From Rhodospirillaceae bacterium (GTDB lineage: Bacteria; Pseudomonadota; Alphaproteobacteria; Rhodospirillales; Casp-alpha2), in NCBI GenBank assembly GCA_016845145.1, contig JAERTE010000139.1, forward strand, positions 104,138 to 168,137: a stretch of DNA of 64,000 nucleotides, given 5' to 3'. This document shows positions 19,473 through 27,676 of this stretch, one piece after another. The translations under genes and the position numbers were made by a program. Each line of letters begins with the position of its first letter. Position 1 is the stretch's first letter. The notes beneath the pieces are model-generated. The model made no database searches. It had not been told where the DNA came from and worked only from the letters and a program-made list of their open reading frames with translations.

Positions 19473-20324
19473 ATGGGTGTGATCAGTGTGCAGTCCCACG
19501 TCTCGTTTGGCCACGTCGGCAACAGTGCCGCCGTTTATCCGATGCAGCGCTTGGGCGTCGAGGTTTGGCCCGTGCATACGACCCTATTGGCGCACCATCC
19601 GGGCCACGGCGGGGTGCATGGCGCTATGGTGGCGCCGGAAACAGTTGGCGCGGTATTGGGCGGGCTGGATAGGCTTGGCGCTTTCGGAAAATGTACCGCG
19701 TTGCTGAGCGGTTATCTCGGCTCGGCGGAAACGGGGGCCGTGTTGCTCGATGCCTGGCAAACGATCAAGGCCGCATCACCCGGTGCGATCTATTGTTGCG
19801 CGGCGGTGATGGGCGACCGGGAGGAGGGTCTCTACGTGGACGCCGCACTGCCGGCGTTTTTTCGCGACAGTGCTCTACAGCTCGCCGACGTCGTTGTCGT
19901 CAATGCCTTCGAAGCCGGTCTGCTCGGTGGTGCGGACGTTGTCGATCTTGATACGGCGCGTGAATGCGCCACGGCTATCCGCGCTCTGGGCGCCGGGACC
20001 GTTATCATAACGTCGGTTCCGCATACGGAGAGCGGCTCAAACCATATCGGAAACCTGCTTGTCGAGAGGGCCGGAACTTGGCTTGCCCATGCGCCGAGAC
20101 TCCCCGTGCCAGCCAAAGGCGCGGGGGATTTCATGGCGGCTGCATGGTTGGCGCGATATCTCGCCGAGAATGACAGCGCCGCAGCTTTGAGATTCGCCGC
20201 CGGTGCGGTGCAATCCGTCATTGAACAATCTGGCGAGCAACCATTGCAAGAACTGCCCGTGATTGCCGCGGATGATCAATGGCAGGGCGCATCGGGTAGC
20301 GTTCATCTGCGGAAGATAGACTAA
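19473..20324 (+). CDS. pdxY: Pyridoxal kinase
   Basis: A 283-residue ribokinase-fold enzyme that phosphorylates pyridoxal in B6 salvage. VISVQSHVSFGHVGNSAAVY is the PdxY/PdxK N-terminus, the HPGHGG segment is the substrate loop, ITSVPHTESGSNHIGNLLV lies in the nucleotide region, and PAKGAGDFMAAAWLARYL is the anion-hole GxGD motif (here GAGD with the catalytic Asp). Divergent from the malyl-CoA gene across 83 bases, so the two promoters share that gap. Confidence 0.92.
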   Translation: MGVISVQSHVSFGHVGNSAAVYPMQRLGVEVWPVHTTLLAHHPGHGGVHGAMVAPETVGAVLGGLDRLGAFGKCTALLSGYLGSAETGAVLLDAWQTIKAASPGAIYCCAAVMGDREEGLYVDAALPAFFRDSALQLADVVVVNAFEAGLLGGADVVDLDTARECATAIRALGAGTVIITSVPHTESGSNHIGNLLVERAGTWLAHAPRLPVPAKGAGDFMAAAWLARYLAENDSAAALRFAAGAVQSVIEQSGEQPLQELPVIAADDQWQGASGSVHLRKID

Positions 20325-20452
20325 TTCTCGTTCACAAAGTCTTGGGTGCTGATGAAATTTGTGTCAGATTGGTTGAAACCCAACGTCGGCACTGCCGAAT
20401 ACGGCAGGGAAAACGGGACAACGTTTATCGGTCGGTGACCTGAAATTGGGAC

Positions 20453-21046
20453 ATGGAAAACGACTATTTGAAAGACGTCTCCATCCTGGTCGTTGATGAC
20501 CAGGAGTTCATCCTTAACCTTGTGCGCGAGATGCTCAGGGTATTGGGTGCTGAGCACATATATGAAGCCCGCGAAGGCGAGGAAGCCTGGGATCAGGTCA
20601 ACACCCGCCAGGTCGATTTGATGCTCACTGACTGGTACATGAAGCCGGTTGACGGGGTGGCGCTGACTCATCGGATACGCAACGATCAGAAGAGCCCCAA
20701 TCCTTATTTGCCGATCATCATGATGTCGGGTTATTCCGAACGCGCCCGGATATTTAGAGCCCGCGATTCCGGTATCAACGAGTTCGTGGTCAAGCCACTG
20801 TCGGCAAAAGCCCTGTTCGGCCGAATCGTAAATGTCATCGAGCACCCGCGGCAATTCGTGCGCACAGAACAATTCTTCGGCCCCGACCGGCGCCGTAAAA
20901 AGCAAGAGGTCGACGACGAACGTCGTGGCCAGGGCGACAAGCCGAAACCGGAGAAAAAGAAAGCGCCGCTGGACATGACCCAGGAAATGTCCCAAGACGA
21001 GGTGGACGCCTTCCTCAACCCCGACAGCGTGCCTGAAGAGGATTGA
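20453..21046 (+). CDS. Single-domain response regulator with FliM-like C-terminal motif
   Basis: A 197-residue protein. Residues 8-130 form a receiver domain: acidic pair Asp15-Asp16 in VSILVVDDQEF, phosphoacceptor Asp60 in LMLTDWYMKP, Ser92 in IIMMSGYSE and Lys114 in FVVKPLS. No DNA-binding or enzymatic domain follows. The charged linker leads to a tail with MSQDEVDAFLN (residues 179-189), close to the CheY-docking EIDALL motif at the N-terminus of flagellar switch protein FliM. It may therefore act in chemotaxis or motor control, or be sequestered by its own tail. It converges with asd, 16 bases apart. Confidence 0.88.
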   Translation: MENDYLKDVSILVVDDQEFILNLVREMLRVLGAEHIYEAREGEEAWDQVNTRQVDLMLTDWYMKPVDGVALTHRIRNDQKSPNPYLPIIMMSGYSERARIFRARDSGINEFVVKPLSAKALFGRIVNVIEHPRQFVRTEQFFGPDRRRKKQEVDDERRGQGDKPKPEKKKAPLDMTQEMSQDEVDAFLNPDSVPEED

Positions 21047-21062
21047 AGAAGGCTGATTCCGA

Positions 21063-22094
21063 TCAGGCCGCTTTTCTCAGATGCAGCCGGATCAATTCCT
21101 CGGCAATTTGTACGGTATTCAACGCAGCACCCTTGCGCAGGTTATCCGACACCACCCACATGCTGAGCCCGTTTGCGATGGTCGGGTCCTTGCGGATACG
21201 GCTGACGTAGACGTCGTCCTCGCCGGCGCATTCCTGCGGTGTCACGTACCCTTCGTCGGCGCGGTGATCGACCACGGTGACGCCCGGGAACGCGTTTAGC
21301 GCAGCGCGGGCTTCGTCTTCGCTGACCGGATTTTCGAATTCCAGGTTGATCGCCTCGGCGTGACCAACGAACACCGGCACCCTCACGCACGTTGCCGACA
21401 GGGCAATGTCCGGATCGAGAATTTTCCGGGTTTCAGCAACCATCTTCCATTCTTCCTTGGTGGAGCCGTCGTCCATGAAAATGTCGATATGCGGGATCAC
21501 GTTGAAGGCGATCTGCTTGGTGAACTTCTTGCGGTGACTTTCCGCCGGTTGATTGACGAAAATGCCCTTGGTCTGATTGAACAGCTCGTCCATGGCATCC
21601 TTACCGCCGCCCGACACCGATTGATAGGTCGAGACAACAACCCGCTTGATGGTGGCAAGGTCATGCAGCGGCTTCAAGGCAACGAGCATTTGAATGGTGG
21701 AGCAGTTCGGGTTGGCGATGATGCCGCGCTTTGTGTAACCGGCGATGGCGTGCGCGTTCACTTCCGGCACCACCAGCGGCACGTCGGGCTCCATGCGGAA
21801 ATGCGATGTGTTGTCGATGACCACGGCGCCCGCTGCAGCGGCCTTCGGCGCGAATTGAGCGCTGATTTTGGCGCCGGGCGATGACAGCACGATATCGGTG
21901 CCGGTAAAGTCAAAATCTTCCAGGTTTTGCACGGCGAGCACATCGTCCTCGCCGTAGGAAACTTCCATGCCGACTGAACGCGCCGATGCAAGCGCGACCA
22001 CTTCATCGGCGGGGAATTCCCGCTCCGCCATGATCGACAGGAGCTCGCGCCCCACATTGCCCGTGGCACCTACAACTGCAACCTTGTAACCCAT
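21063..22094 (-). CDS. asd: Aspartate-semialdehyde dehydrogenase
   Basis: A 343-residue NADPH enzyme that makes L-aspartate 4-semialdehyde, the branch point to lysine, threonine, isoleucine and methionine. YKVAVVGATGNVGRELLSIM is the Rossmann motif, IIANPNCSTIQMLVALKPLH holds the catalytic Cys, VVVSTYQSVSGGGKDAMDEL is conserved, RVPVFVGHAEAINLEFE carries the active-site Arg/His, and SMWVVSDNLRKGAALNTVQI is the C-terminal signature. A GAAGGAGAAGAAG site precedes the ATG. A leader peptide and attenuator-type hairpins lie 60-165 bases upstream, so expression is probably controlled by threonyl- and lysyl-tRNA charging. Confidence 0.97.
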   Translation of the reverse strand: MGYKVAVVGATGNVGRELLSIMAEREFPADEVVALASARSVGMEVSYGEDDVLAVQNLEDFDFTGTDIVLSSPGAKISAQFAPKAAAAGAVVIDNTSHFRMEPDVPLVVPEVNAHAIAGYTKRGIIANPNCSTIQMLVALKPLHDLATIKRVVVSTYQSVSGGGKDAMDELFNQTKGIFVNQPAESHRKKFTKQIAFNVIPHIDIFMDDGSTKEEWKMVAETRKILDPDIALSATCVRVPVFVGHAEAINLEFENPVSEDEARAALNAFPGVTVVDHRADEGYVTPQECAGEDDVYVSRIRKDPTIANGLSMWVVSDNLRKGAALNTVQIAEELIRLHLRKAA

Positions 22095-22153
22095 TCTTCT
22101 TCTCCTTCGTTGCCGACCCGTCTACACCCAAGGTGCCGTCCGGCATAACGACG

Positions 22154-22225
22154 AACGGCCCGCGGGTTGCGCGGGCCGTTTCGTTTGAACAACAGAAAAC
22201 CGCCCCGCGCTTAACGCGTGGTTTT
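22154..22225 (-). promoter_or_regulatory. Transcription attenuator upstream of asd (alternative hairpins)
   Basis: On the minus strand three mutually exclusive pairings are visible. Hairpin 1:2 (22196-22225) pairs AAAACC with GGTTTT and CGCG with CGCG and overlaps the last leader codons and stop. Hairpin 3:4 (22154-22180) is AACGGCCCGCG-loop-CGCGGGCCGTT, followed by a modest U-containing stretch, and would terminate transcription. The antiterminator 2:3 pairs GCGCGGG (22204-22210) with CCCGCGC (22169-22175), destroying both. This is the layout of ribosome-mediated attenuators of amino-acid operons. The weak point is the interrupted U tract after 3:4. Confidence 0.72.
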
Positions 22226-22258
22226 GGTCTCCGTAGTTTTCTTGATCGCGTGGATCAT
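22211..22258 (-). CDS. Threonine/lysine-rich leader peptide of asd
   Basis: A 15-codon ORF encoding MIHAIKKTTETKTTR. Five of the last nine residues are Thr and three of the last ten are Lys, with two Ile nearer the start; all are end products of the pathway that asd feeds. A TAAGGA ribosome site lies 7 bases upstream of the ATG. The stop codon sits in the loop of the first attenuator hairpin, as expected if a stalled ribosome is to block it. Too short for standard gene finders. Confidence 0.75.
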   Translation of the reverse strand: MIHAIKKTTETKTTR

Positions 22259-22287
22259 TTTTCGTTCCTTAGTCTCGAACGCCGGCA

Positions 22288-22316
22288 GATTTACGCCCCC
22301 AGCACACGAAAATCAA
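22288..22316 (-). promoter_or_regulatory. Candidate promoter of the asd leader
   Basis: On the minus strand TTGATT (22311-22316) and TAAATC (22288-22293) are 17 bases apart in the gap between the GNAT stop and the leader ATG. Transcription would begin near 22280, about 22 bases before the leader start, leaving room for the TAAGGA site. The -10 box matches the consensus weakly. Confidence 0.4.
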
Positions 22317-22328
22317 GGGGAAACATGA

Positions 22329-22787
22329 TCACAGCGATTTGCCCATATCCACGCATTTCTCAATACGCGAAGGCTCGTCCCACGAGACCGGATGAAATCC
22401 GCAGCGTTTATAGAAACCGACGGCCTCTTCAACGGCATGCAACCGAACCCGCCGCCAGCCCCTTTCCCGGACGAAATCCTCGGCCATCCGAATCATGGCG
22501 GATCCGTAACCATGGCCACGCCGGTACGGCGCAATGGCAACCAACCGAAACGCCGCCCACACGGGATGCGAAAGATCGGCGCGCATGGTGCCGATGAACT
22601 CCCCGCCAGACACCAGTGTCAATACGCGTTGGTCACCAGCCCGGTCGTCTGGGTGGTTTTCACGATAGATCTGCTCACCGGCGAACAGGGAGCGACGGCG
22701 CAGCGTGTGGATCGCTTGCCATTCCGTCCGGTCCTGTGGTGGCCTGAGTGCCAGGTCCACCGCTCCCTGTGTCGTTGTGATCATCAT
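22329..22787 (-). CDS. GNAT-family N-acetyltransferase
   Basis: A 152-residue GNAT-fold protein. Acetyl-CoA-binding motif A is FRLVAIAPYRRGHGYGSAMI (the R/QxxGxG/A pattern is RRGHGYG), and LHAVEEAVGFYKRCGFHPVS is the C-terminal motif B. The start at 22787 is chosen because GGAGAGG precedes that ATG; a longer frame would read through the upstream terminator hairpin. The acceptor is unknown. A leader ORF with a strong intrinsic terminator lies immediately upstream, which suggests attenuated expression. It lies between leuB and asd on the same strand. Confidence 0.87.
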   Translation of the reverse strand: MMITTTQGAVDLALRPPQDRTEWQAIHTLRRRSLFAGEQIYRENHPDDRAGDQRVLTLVSGGEFIGTMRADLSHPVWAAFRLVAIAPYRRGHGYGSAMIRMAEDFVRERGWRRVRLHAVEEAVGFYKRCGFHPVSWDEPSRIEKCVDMGKSL

Positions 22788-22804
22788 TGGTCCTCTCCAA
22801 AAAC

Positions 22805-22831
22805 AAAAAAAACCCGCGGAAGGACCGCGGG
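22805..22831 (-). terminator. Intrinsic terminator between leader ORF and GNAT gene
   Basis: On the minus strand CCCGCGG-TCCTT-CCGCGGG is followed by eight T (22805-22812), a near-ideal Rho-independent terminator. It lies 18 bases before the GNAT ATG and 35 bases after the leader ORF stop, so transcripts reaching the GNAT gene must bypass it, as in an attenuator or riboswitch. Confidence 0.85.
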
Positions 22832-22866
22832 TCATGCACTAAACGTGATCGAAAAAAAACGCGCGT

Positions 22867-22935
22867 CTAGGCCCCGGCCTCCCTGGTGGAAGTTCCGCTA
22901 CGTCGGTCGCGTCGCACGCTGATCATCGTTTTCAT
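22867..22935 (-). CDS. Arg-rich leader ORF upstream of the GNAT gene
   Basis: A 22-codon ORF from ATG at 22935, beginning MKTMISVRRDRRSGTS and ending at TAG. It has five Arg codons, four of them in VRRDRR (CGA CGC GAC CGA CGT), plus three Thr and three Ser. A TTGCGC-17-TATAGA promoter ends about 8 bases before this ATG, so the message may be leaderless, as for the Sinorhizobium trpL leader. No Shine-Dalgarno site is visible. A terminator follows. It may be an attenuator peptide sensing arginine; a chance ORF is possible. Confidence 0.5.
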   Translation of the reverse strand: MKTMISVRRDRRSGTSTREAGA

Positions 22936-22942
22936 GGGCATT

Positions 22943-22971
22943 TCTATAATCCGGCTTGGAAATCAGCGCAA
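22943..22971 (-). promoter_or_regulatory. Candidate sigma-70 promoter of the GNAT leader
   Basis: TTGCGC (22966-22971) and TATAGA (22943-22948) on the minus strand are 17 bases apart, a good match for a GC-rich genome. It begins directly after the leuB terminator, consistent with a new transcription unit. The predicted start falls at about 22935-22937, at the leader ATG. Confidence 0.55.
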
Positions 22972-22972
22972 C

Positions 22973-23007
22973 AAAAAGCGGCAGGCCTTTTCAAGCCTGC
23001 CGCTTTT
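22973..23007 (-). terminator. Terminator of the leuCDB operon
   Basis: A 13-pair stem, AAAAGCGGCAGGC with GCCTGCCGCTTTT, and an 8-base loop, followed on the minus strand by a T run. It lies 18 bases after the leuB stop. The A tract on the other side makes it potentially bidirectional. Confidence 0.88.
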
Positions 23008-23025
23008 AAGAAAAGTCTCGGTTGC

Positions 23026-24135
23026 TTAAGCGGCCAGCTTATCCAACTCCTCGCAAACCGCCTCGCCCATGCGGGTGCACGACACCAAGGTCTTGCCGTC
23101 CTGCATGATGTCGCCGGTACGCAAGCCTTGGTCGAGGACGTTTTTCACCGCCTGTTCGATCAGGTCCGCGTTTTCACCATCATCGAAGCTGTAGCGCAGC
23201 ATCATGGCAAACGATTGCAGCGTCGCCAACGGATTGGCCTTGTCTTCGCCAGCGATGTCGGGGGCTGAGCCGTGTACCGGCTCGTACAGTGCCTTCCTGC
23301 GGCCGCTTTCATCTTCAGCACCCAGGCTGGCAGACGGCAGCATGCCGAGAGAGCCCGTCAACATGGCGGCGCAATCGGACAGCACGTCGCCGAACAGGTT
23401 ATCGGTAACAATGACGTCGAACTGTTTCGGCGCGCGCACCAATTGCATGGCGCAGTTGTCGGCGTACATGTGTTCAAGCTCGATTTCGGGGAAATCCTTG
23501 CCGACTTCTGTCGCAATACGGCGCCACAGAACGCCGGTTTCCATGACGTTGGCCTTCTCGACCGAATGCAGTTTCTTGTCGCGCTTACCGGCCAGCTCGA
23601 AGCCGACACGCACAATGCGCTCGATCTCAGATGACGTGTAGCGCTGGCTGTCGACCGCTTCCGCCGAGCCGTCGGCGTTTTCGGTGATGCCGCGGGGCTC
23701 GCCGAAATAAACGCCCGATGTCAGTTCGCGCAGGATCAAGATATCCAAACCCGACACCAGCTCTTCCTTAAGGCTCGATGCATCCGCCAGCGCCGGCAGC
23801 ACGGTGGCCGGGCGCAGGTTGGCGAACAGGTCCATTTCCTTGCGCAGTTTCAGCAAGCCGGCTTCTGGCCGGATATCGCGTGCAACGTTGTCCCACTTGG
23901 GTCCGCCGACCGCACCCAAAAGCACGGCGTCGACGCTCATCGCCTTGTCCAGCGTCGCGTCGTCAAGCGATGTGCCGGTGGCATCAATGGCGGCGCCACC
24001 GACCAAGTCTTCGTCCACATCGAAGGAGACGTGGCGGCGATTGTCCATCCAGTCGATGACCCGGCGCACTTGGCCCATGACCTCGGGGCCGATGCCGTCA
24101 CCCGGCAGGAACAGGAGTTTCTTATTGGCAGACAT
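23026..24135 (-). CDS. leuB: 3-isopropylmalate dehydrogenase
   Basis: A 369-residue NAD-dependent enzyme of leucine biosynthesis that oxidises and decarboxylates 3-isopropylmalate. [20 protein letters not shown] is the N-terminus; [28 protein letters not shown], the catalytic [37 protein letters not shown] and [20 protein letters not shown] are all family signatures. Full length. Last gene of leuC-DUF1684-leuD-leuB, separated from leuD by a palindromic repeat. Confidence 0.97.
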   Translation of the reverse strand: MSANKKLLFLPGDGIGPEVMGQVRRVIDWMDNRRHVSFDVDEDLVGGAAIDATGTSLDDATLDKAMSVDAVLLGAVGGPKWDNVARDIRPEAGLLKLRKEMDLFANLRPATVLPALADASSLKEELVSGLDILILRELTSGVYFGEPRGITENADGSAEAVDSQRYTSSEIERIVRVGFELAGKRDKKLHSVEKANVMETGVLWRRIATEVGKDFPEIELEHMYADNCAMQLVRAPKQFDVIVTDNLFGDVLSDCAAMLTGSLGMLPSASLGAEDESGRRKALYEPVHGSAPDIAGEDKANPLATLQSFAMMLRYSFDDGENADLIEQAVKNVLDQGLRTGDIMQDGKTLVSCTRMGEAVCEELDKLAA

Positions 24136-24172
24136 GGTTCATATTCCCTTCGTCTTTACTTTTGCTTCTCTT

Positions 24173-24294
24173 CCTCCCCTTTATGGGGGAGGATTGAGGT
24201 GGGGGTGGGAACCCGTGAGGGGAGAAAAATGTGTTTCGCGCCGGACGGCGCTTAGACCCCCCACCCTGACCCTCCCCCACAGGGGGGGAGGGGA
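24173..24294. repeat. GC-rich dispersed palindromic element between leuB and leuD
   Basis: The left part has CCTCCCCTTTATGGGGGAGG followed by ATTGAGGTGGGGGTGGG; the right part, from about 24256, has CCCCCCACCCTGACCCTCCC and ends CACAGGGGGGGAGGGG. The two halves are inverted relative to each other, so the whole can form a long cruciform or RNA stem. Similar gaggtgggggtggg / cccccaccctgaccctcccc elements are common intergenic repeats in alphaproteobacteria. It sits inside the leu operon and may influence leuB mRNA. Confidence 0.7.
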
Positions 24295-24314
24295 GGTGTT
24301 CGTACGGTGCCGCG

Positions 24315-24932
24315 TTACTCAGCGGCGAACAGCCAGGGCTGTGAGCCTTTGGTCTGATTTTCAAATTCTTCGATTTTGCCCTTGTTCTCCATGGTCAGGC
24401 CGACATCGTCGAGACCGTTGAGCAGGCAGTGCTTCTTGAAGTCGTCCATTTCAAAGGCGATCTCGCCGCCGTCGGGGCCTTGGATGGTTTGCGCTTCCAG
24501 ATCAATGGTGAGCGTCGCGTTGGCGCCGCGCTCAGCGTCGTCCATCAACTGATCGAGCTGTTCCTTGGTGACCTTGATCGGCAAAATGCCGTTCTTGAAG
24601 CAGTTGTTGTAAAAGATATCGGCGAAACTGGTGGAGATGACACAGCGGATGCCGAAATCCAGCAGCGCCCAGGGCGCGTGTTCACGTGACGAGCCACAGC
24701 CGAAGTTGTCGCCGGCGACCAGAATTTTTGCTTCGCGGTAGGCCGGCTGGTTGAGGACGAAATCCTCGACCTCGTTGCCGTCGCGGTCGAAGCGCATCTC
24801 GTCGAACAGGTTTTTGCCCAGCCCCGCGCGTTTGATGGTCTTCAGGAACTGCTTGGGAATGATCATGTCGGTATCGACATTGATCTTGTTCATGGGTGCC
24901 GCGACACCTGTCAACGTGGTGAATTTTTCCAT
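24315..24932 (-). CDS. leuD: 3-isopropylmalate dehydratase small subunit
   Basis: A 205-residue swivel-domain subunit of isopropylmalate isomerase. [33 protein letters not shown] and the hallmark [20 protein letters not shown] are present. The ATG at 24932 is chosen since AGGAGAG precedes it and the protein aligns from that Met; an upstream in-frame extension adds 26 atypical residues. It pairs with LeuC. Confidence 0.96.
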   Translation of the reverse strand: MEKFTTLTGVAAPMNKINVDTDMIIPKQFLKTIKRAGLGKNLFDEMRFDRDGNEVEDFVLNQPAYREAKILVAGDNFGCGSSREHAPWALLDFGIRCVISTSFADIFYNNCFKNGILPIKVTKEQLDQLMDDAERGANATLTIDLEAQTIQGPDGGEIAFEMDDFKKHCLLNGLDDVGLTMENKGKIEEFENQTKGSQPWLFAAE

Positions 24933-24984
24933 CGGTCTCTCTCCTGCGTCCCCTTGCTGGGATCCTCTAAATCCGTGTCTTGTC

Positions 24985-25626
24985 TTAGTGCCTGCCGAGC
25001 GTGCGCTCACCGGCGTGAACCGGTTGGGGCAGGGTGTTGTCGCTGGGTGCTAACGGGCACACCCAACGCGATGAATATGAGCACGACGGGTTGTAGGCGA
25101 AATTGAAGTCGATCACCAGCCCCCCGTTATCAGCGCACCCTAAATCAGCACCCTTGATGGTGTCGAGAACATAACGCCCGCCGCCATAGGTCTCAATCCC
25201 CGAAGTGGCGTCGGCAAAGGGCAAAAACAATCCGCCGCCATAGCCGGTGATCCAATAGAGGTTTAGCTCGCCACCCAAGGCATCGGCCAAACCTTGTGTG
25301 CGTCCTGCGGGCGCCAGTTCCGCCGTGCCGTCAGCCCCCAGGTCCATGTTCAATTTCTCTTCCGAGGCGGATGCCACCACCTCGACAATGAATCGTAAAC
25401 CGGGGTCATAGTCGTAAAATTCAAGCGCCTCGAATGCCGCGCGGTCATCATCGTCTAGAGGGGATTGTTCATGCGTGCGCAACATCTCGTCGCGCGCTTC
25501 GCGCCATTGTTCCCAGGCATCTTGCGGCTGAGCACTCGCACGGATGCGGCCATAAAGCTCAAACACCCGCCGCCGCCAGTCCGCAACACCGTGATAGCCC
25601 ATGCCCGTTGGGGCGAGGGCGTCCAT
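24985..25626 (-). CDS. DUF1684 family protein inside the leu operon
   Basis: A 213-residue protein of unknown function. The C-terminal region [20 protein letters not shown] followed by [20 protein letters not shown] is the DUF1684 signature, with two conserved Cys. The N-terminal half is helical and charged ([20 protein letters not shown]). No signal peptide is seen. Its start codon overlaps the leuC stop by one base and leuD begins 52 bases after it, so it is cotranscribed with leucine genes; whether it has any role in that pathway is unknown. Confidence 0.85.
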   Translation of the reverse strand: MDALAPTGMGYHGVADWRRRVFELYGRIRASAQPQDAWEQWREARDEMLRTHEQSPLDDDDRAAFEALEFYDYDPGLRFIVEVVASASEEKLNMDLGADGTAELAPAGRTQGLADALGGELNLYWITGYGGGLFLPFADATSGIETYGGGRYVLDTIKGADLGCADNGGLVIDFNFAYNPSCSYSSRWVCPLAPSDNTLPQPVHAGERTLGRH

Positions 25627-27032
25627 CAGTCGATCTCGCGGACGTCCGTCAAGTGGCCGGTCACGGCGGCAGCGGCGGCCATGGCCGGGCTAACCAGATG
25701 CGTGCGGCCGTTGAAGCCTTGGCGGCCTTTGAAGTTGCGGTTGGATGTGGACGCACTACGCTCGCCCGGTTCCAGCTTGTCGTCGTTCATGGCCAGGCAC
25801 ATGGAGCAGCCCGCTTCGCGCCACTCGAAACCGGCCTCAACCAGGATTTTATCCAGGCCTTCTTCTTCCGCCTGTTCCTTGACCAAACCGGACCCCGGCA
25901 CCACAAGCGCTCTGACGCCCTCGGCGACCTTGCGGCCCTTGGCGATAGCGGCGGCGGCGCGGATGTCTTCGATGCGGCCGTTGGTGCACGATCCGATGAA
26001 GGCCGTGTCGATCTTGATATCGGTGATCGGCATGCCCGCCGTCAGGCCCATGTAGTCGAGGGCATCTTGGGCGGCGGCTTGTTTCAGTTCGTCGTCGAAA
26101 TCGGACGGCATGGGGACGGTACCGTTGATGGGGGCCACATCTTCTGGGCTGGTGCCCCAAGTGACTTGCGGCACGATCTCAGAGACATCGAGTGTCACTT
26201 CCTTGTCGTACACCGCGCCTTCGTCGGACGGTAGCGTCTTCCAGAAATTGACGGCGGCTTCCCACTGGGCGGCCTTCGGCGACATGGGACGGCCCATCAG
26301 GTACTCAAAAGTTTTCTCGTCGGGCGCCACCAGACCGGCGCGCGCGCCGCCCTCGATGGTCATGTTGCAGACCGTCATGCGGCCTTCCATGGACAGATCG
26401 CGGATGGCTTGGCCGGCGTATTCGATCACATAACCGGTGCCGCCGGCGGTACCGATCTTGCCAATCAGCGCCAATACCAGATCCTTCGCCGTGCAGCCTT
26501 CGGGCAGCGCGCCGTCGACGGTGATGCGCATGTTCTTCAAGGGCGCTTGCAGCAATGTCTGCGTGGCCAGGACGTGCTCGACCTCGGATGTGCCAATGCC
26601 GAAGGCCAACGCACCGAACGCGCCATGCGTCGCCGTGTGGCTGTCGCCGCAGACGATGGTGGTGCCGGGCAGCGTAAAACCTTGCTCGGGGCCGATGATG
26701 TGCACGACGCCTTGGCGGATGTCATCAACATCAAACAATGGTACGCCGAAATCCTTACAGTTTTTCTGTAGGGTCTCCACCTGGATGCGGCTTTCGTCGT
26801 TCTCGATGTAACCGCCGCGCTGCGTTGTGGGCACGTTGTGATCGGGAACAGCCAGCGTGGCGTCGGGGCGGCGCACTTTGCGGCCAGCGTTGGCCAAGCC
26901 TTCGAAGGCCTGGGGGCTGGTGACCTCATGCACGAGGTGGCGGTCGATATACAGCAGGCAAGTGCCGTCTTCCTGGACGTTGACCAGATGATTGTCCCAG
27001 ATTTTATCAAACAGCGTGCGCGGCTTCGACAT
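25626..27032 (-). CDS. leuC: 3-isopropylmalate dehydratase large subunit
   Basis: A 468-residue aconitase-family subunit. The [4Fe-4S] ligands are in [16 protein letters not shown] and [40 protein letters not shown] and [20 protein letters not shown] are also conserved. Starts [17 protein letters not shown], preceded by a GGGGAGGGAG site. It lies just after the ribosomal-operon terminator and opens the leuC-DUF1684-leuD-leuB unit. Confidence 0.97.
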   Translation of the reverse strand: MSKPRTLFDKIWDNHLVNVQEDGTCLLYIDRHLVHEVTSPQAFEGLANAGRKVRRPDATLAVPDHNVPTTQRGGYIENDESRIQVETLQKNCKDFGVPLFDVDDIRQGVVHIIGPEQGFTLPGTTIVCGDSHTATHGAFGALAFGIGTSEVEHVLATQTLLQAPLKNMRITVDGALPEGCTAKDLVLALIGKIGTAGGTGYVIEYAGQAIRDLSMEGRMTVCNMTIEGGARAGLVAPDEKTFEYLMGRPMSPKAAQWEAAVNFWKTLPSDEGAVYDKEVTLDVSEIVPQVTWGTSPEDVAPINGTVPMPSDFDDELKQAAAQDALDYMGLTAGMPITDIKIDTAFIGSCTNGRIEDIRAAAAIAKGRKVAEGVRALVVPGSGLVKEQAEEEGLDKILVEAGFEWREAGCSMCLAMNDDKLEPGERSASTSNRNFKGRQGFNGRTHLVSPAMAAAAAVTGHLTDVREID

Positions 27033-27057
27033 GCCTCACTCCCTCCCCAAAACGGTT

Positions 27058-27085
27058 TTGCCCCGGCAATAGCGAACCGGGGCAA
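27058..27085 (-). terminator. Terminator of the rpsP-rimM-trmD-rplS operon
   Basis: Nine-pair stem TTGCCCCGG / CCGGGGCAA with a 10-base loop, 15 bases after the rplS stop. On the minus strand it is followed by AACCGTTTT, a modest U tract. The leuC ribosome site begins right after it. Confidence 0.75.
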
Positions 27086-27100
27086 GAACCTGCGTCTCTA

Positions 27101-27604
27101 TCAGTCTTCGGTGGTTTCCGCCGGAGCGGCTTCTGTAGCTTCTGCGGCAGGCGCAGCTTTTGCGTCGGCTTTCGCCTTGGCGACTTTCTTGCCTTCCTGC
27201 TTCACAACTTCCGCCGCGCGGCGTTCTTCGGCGGCCAGCTTGGCCTTGAAGCCATCGGTCTGCTCGGCGATACGTGCCGATTTACCGGTGCGGCCACGCA
27301 GGTAGTACAGCTTGGCGCGGCGGACATCGCCACGGCGCACCACCTGGATCGAATCGATGGTCGGAGAATACAGCGGGAACACACGCTCCACACCTTCACC
27401 ATAGCTCAGTTTGCGCACCGTAAACGCAGAATTGAGCCCGGCGTTCTTGCGCCCGATGCACACCCCTTCAAAGGCCTGTACGCGCTCACGCGAGCCTTCG
27501 ACAACCTTCACATTGACCCGAAGCGTGTCGCCTGGGGCAAATACCGGGAGGCCTTCGCCAAGCTTTTCGACTTCCTGGTTTTCCAACTCTTGAATGACGT
27601 TCAT
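27101..27604 (-). CDS. rplS: Ribosomal protein bL19 with extended C-terminus
   Basis: The 50S subunit protein located at the interface with 30[61 protein letters not shown] and [20 protein letters not shown] are typical. The usual length is 115-130 residues; here 167, with an Ala/Lys/Glu-rich tail from about residue 122 ([20 protein letters not shown]). Last gene of the rpsP operon, 72 bases after trmD. Confidence 0.96.
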   Translation of the reverse strand: MNVIQELENQEVEKLGEGLPVFAPGDTLRVNVKVVEGSRERVQAFEGVCIGRKNAGLNSAFTVRKLSYGEGVERVFPLYSPTIDSIQVVRRGDVRRAKLYYLRGRTGKSARIAEQTDGFKAKLAAEERRAAEVVKQEGKKVAKAKADAKAAPAAEATEAAPAETTED

Positions 27605-27676
27605 TGTTCTATTCCTTCACTTTGCCGCGACCCGCCGGTGCGACGGGGCGCAAGGTCTCAAAAATTAGCCGATTCT

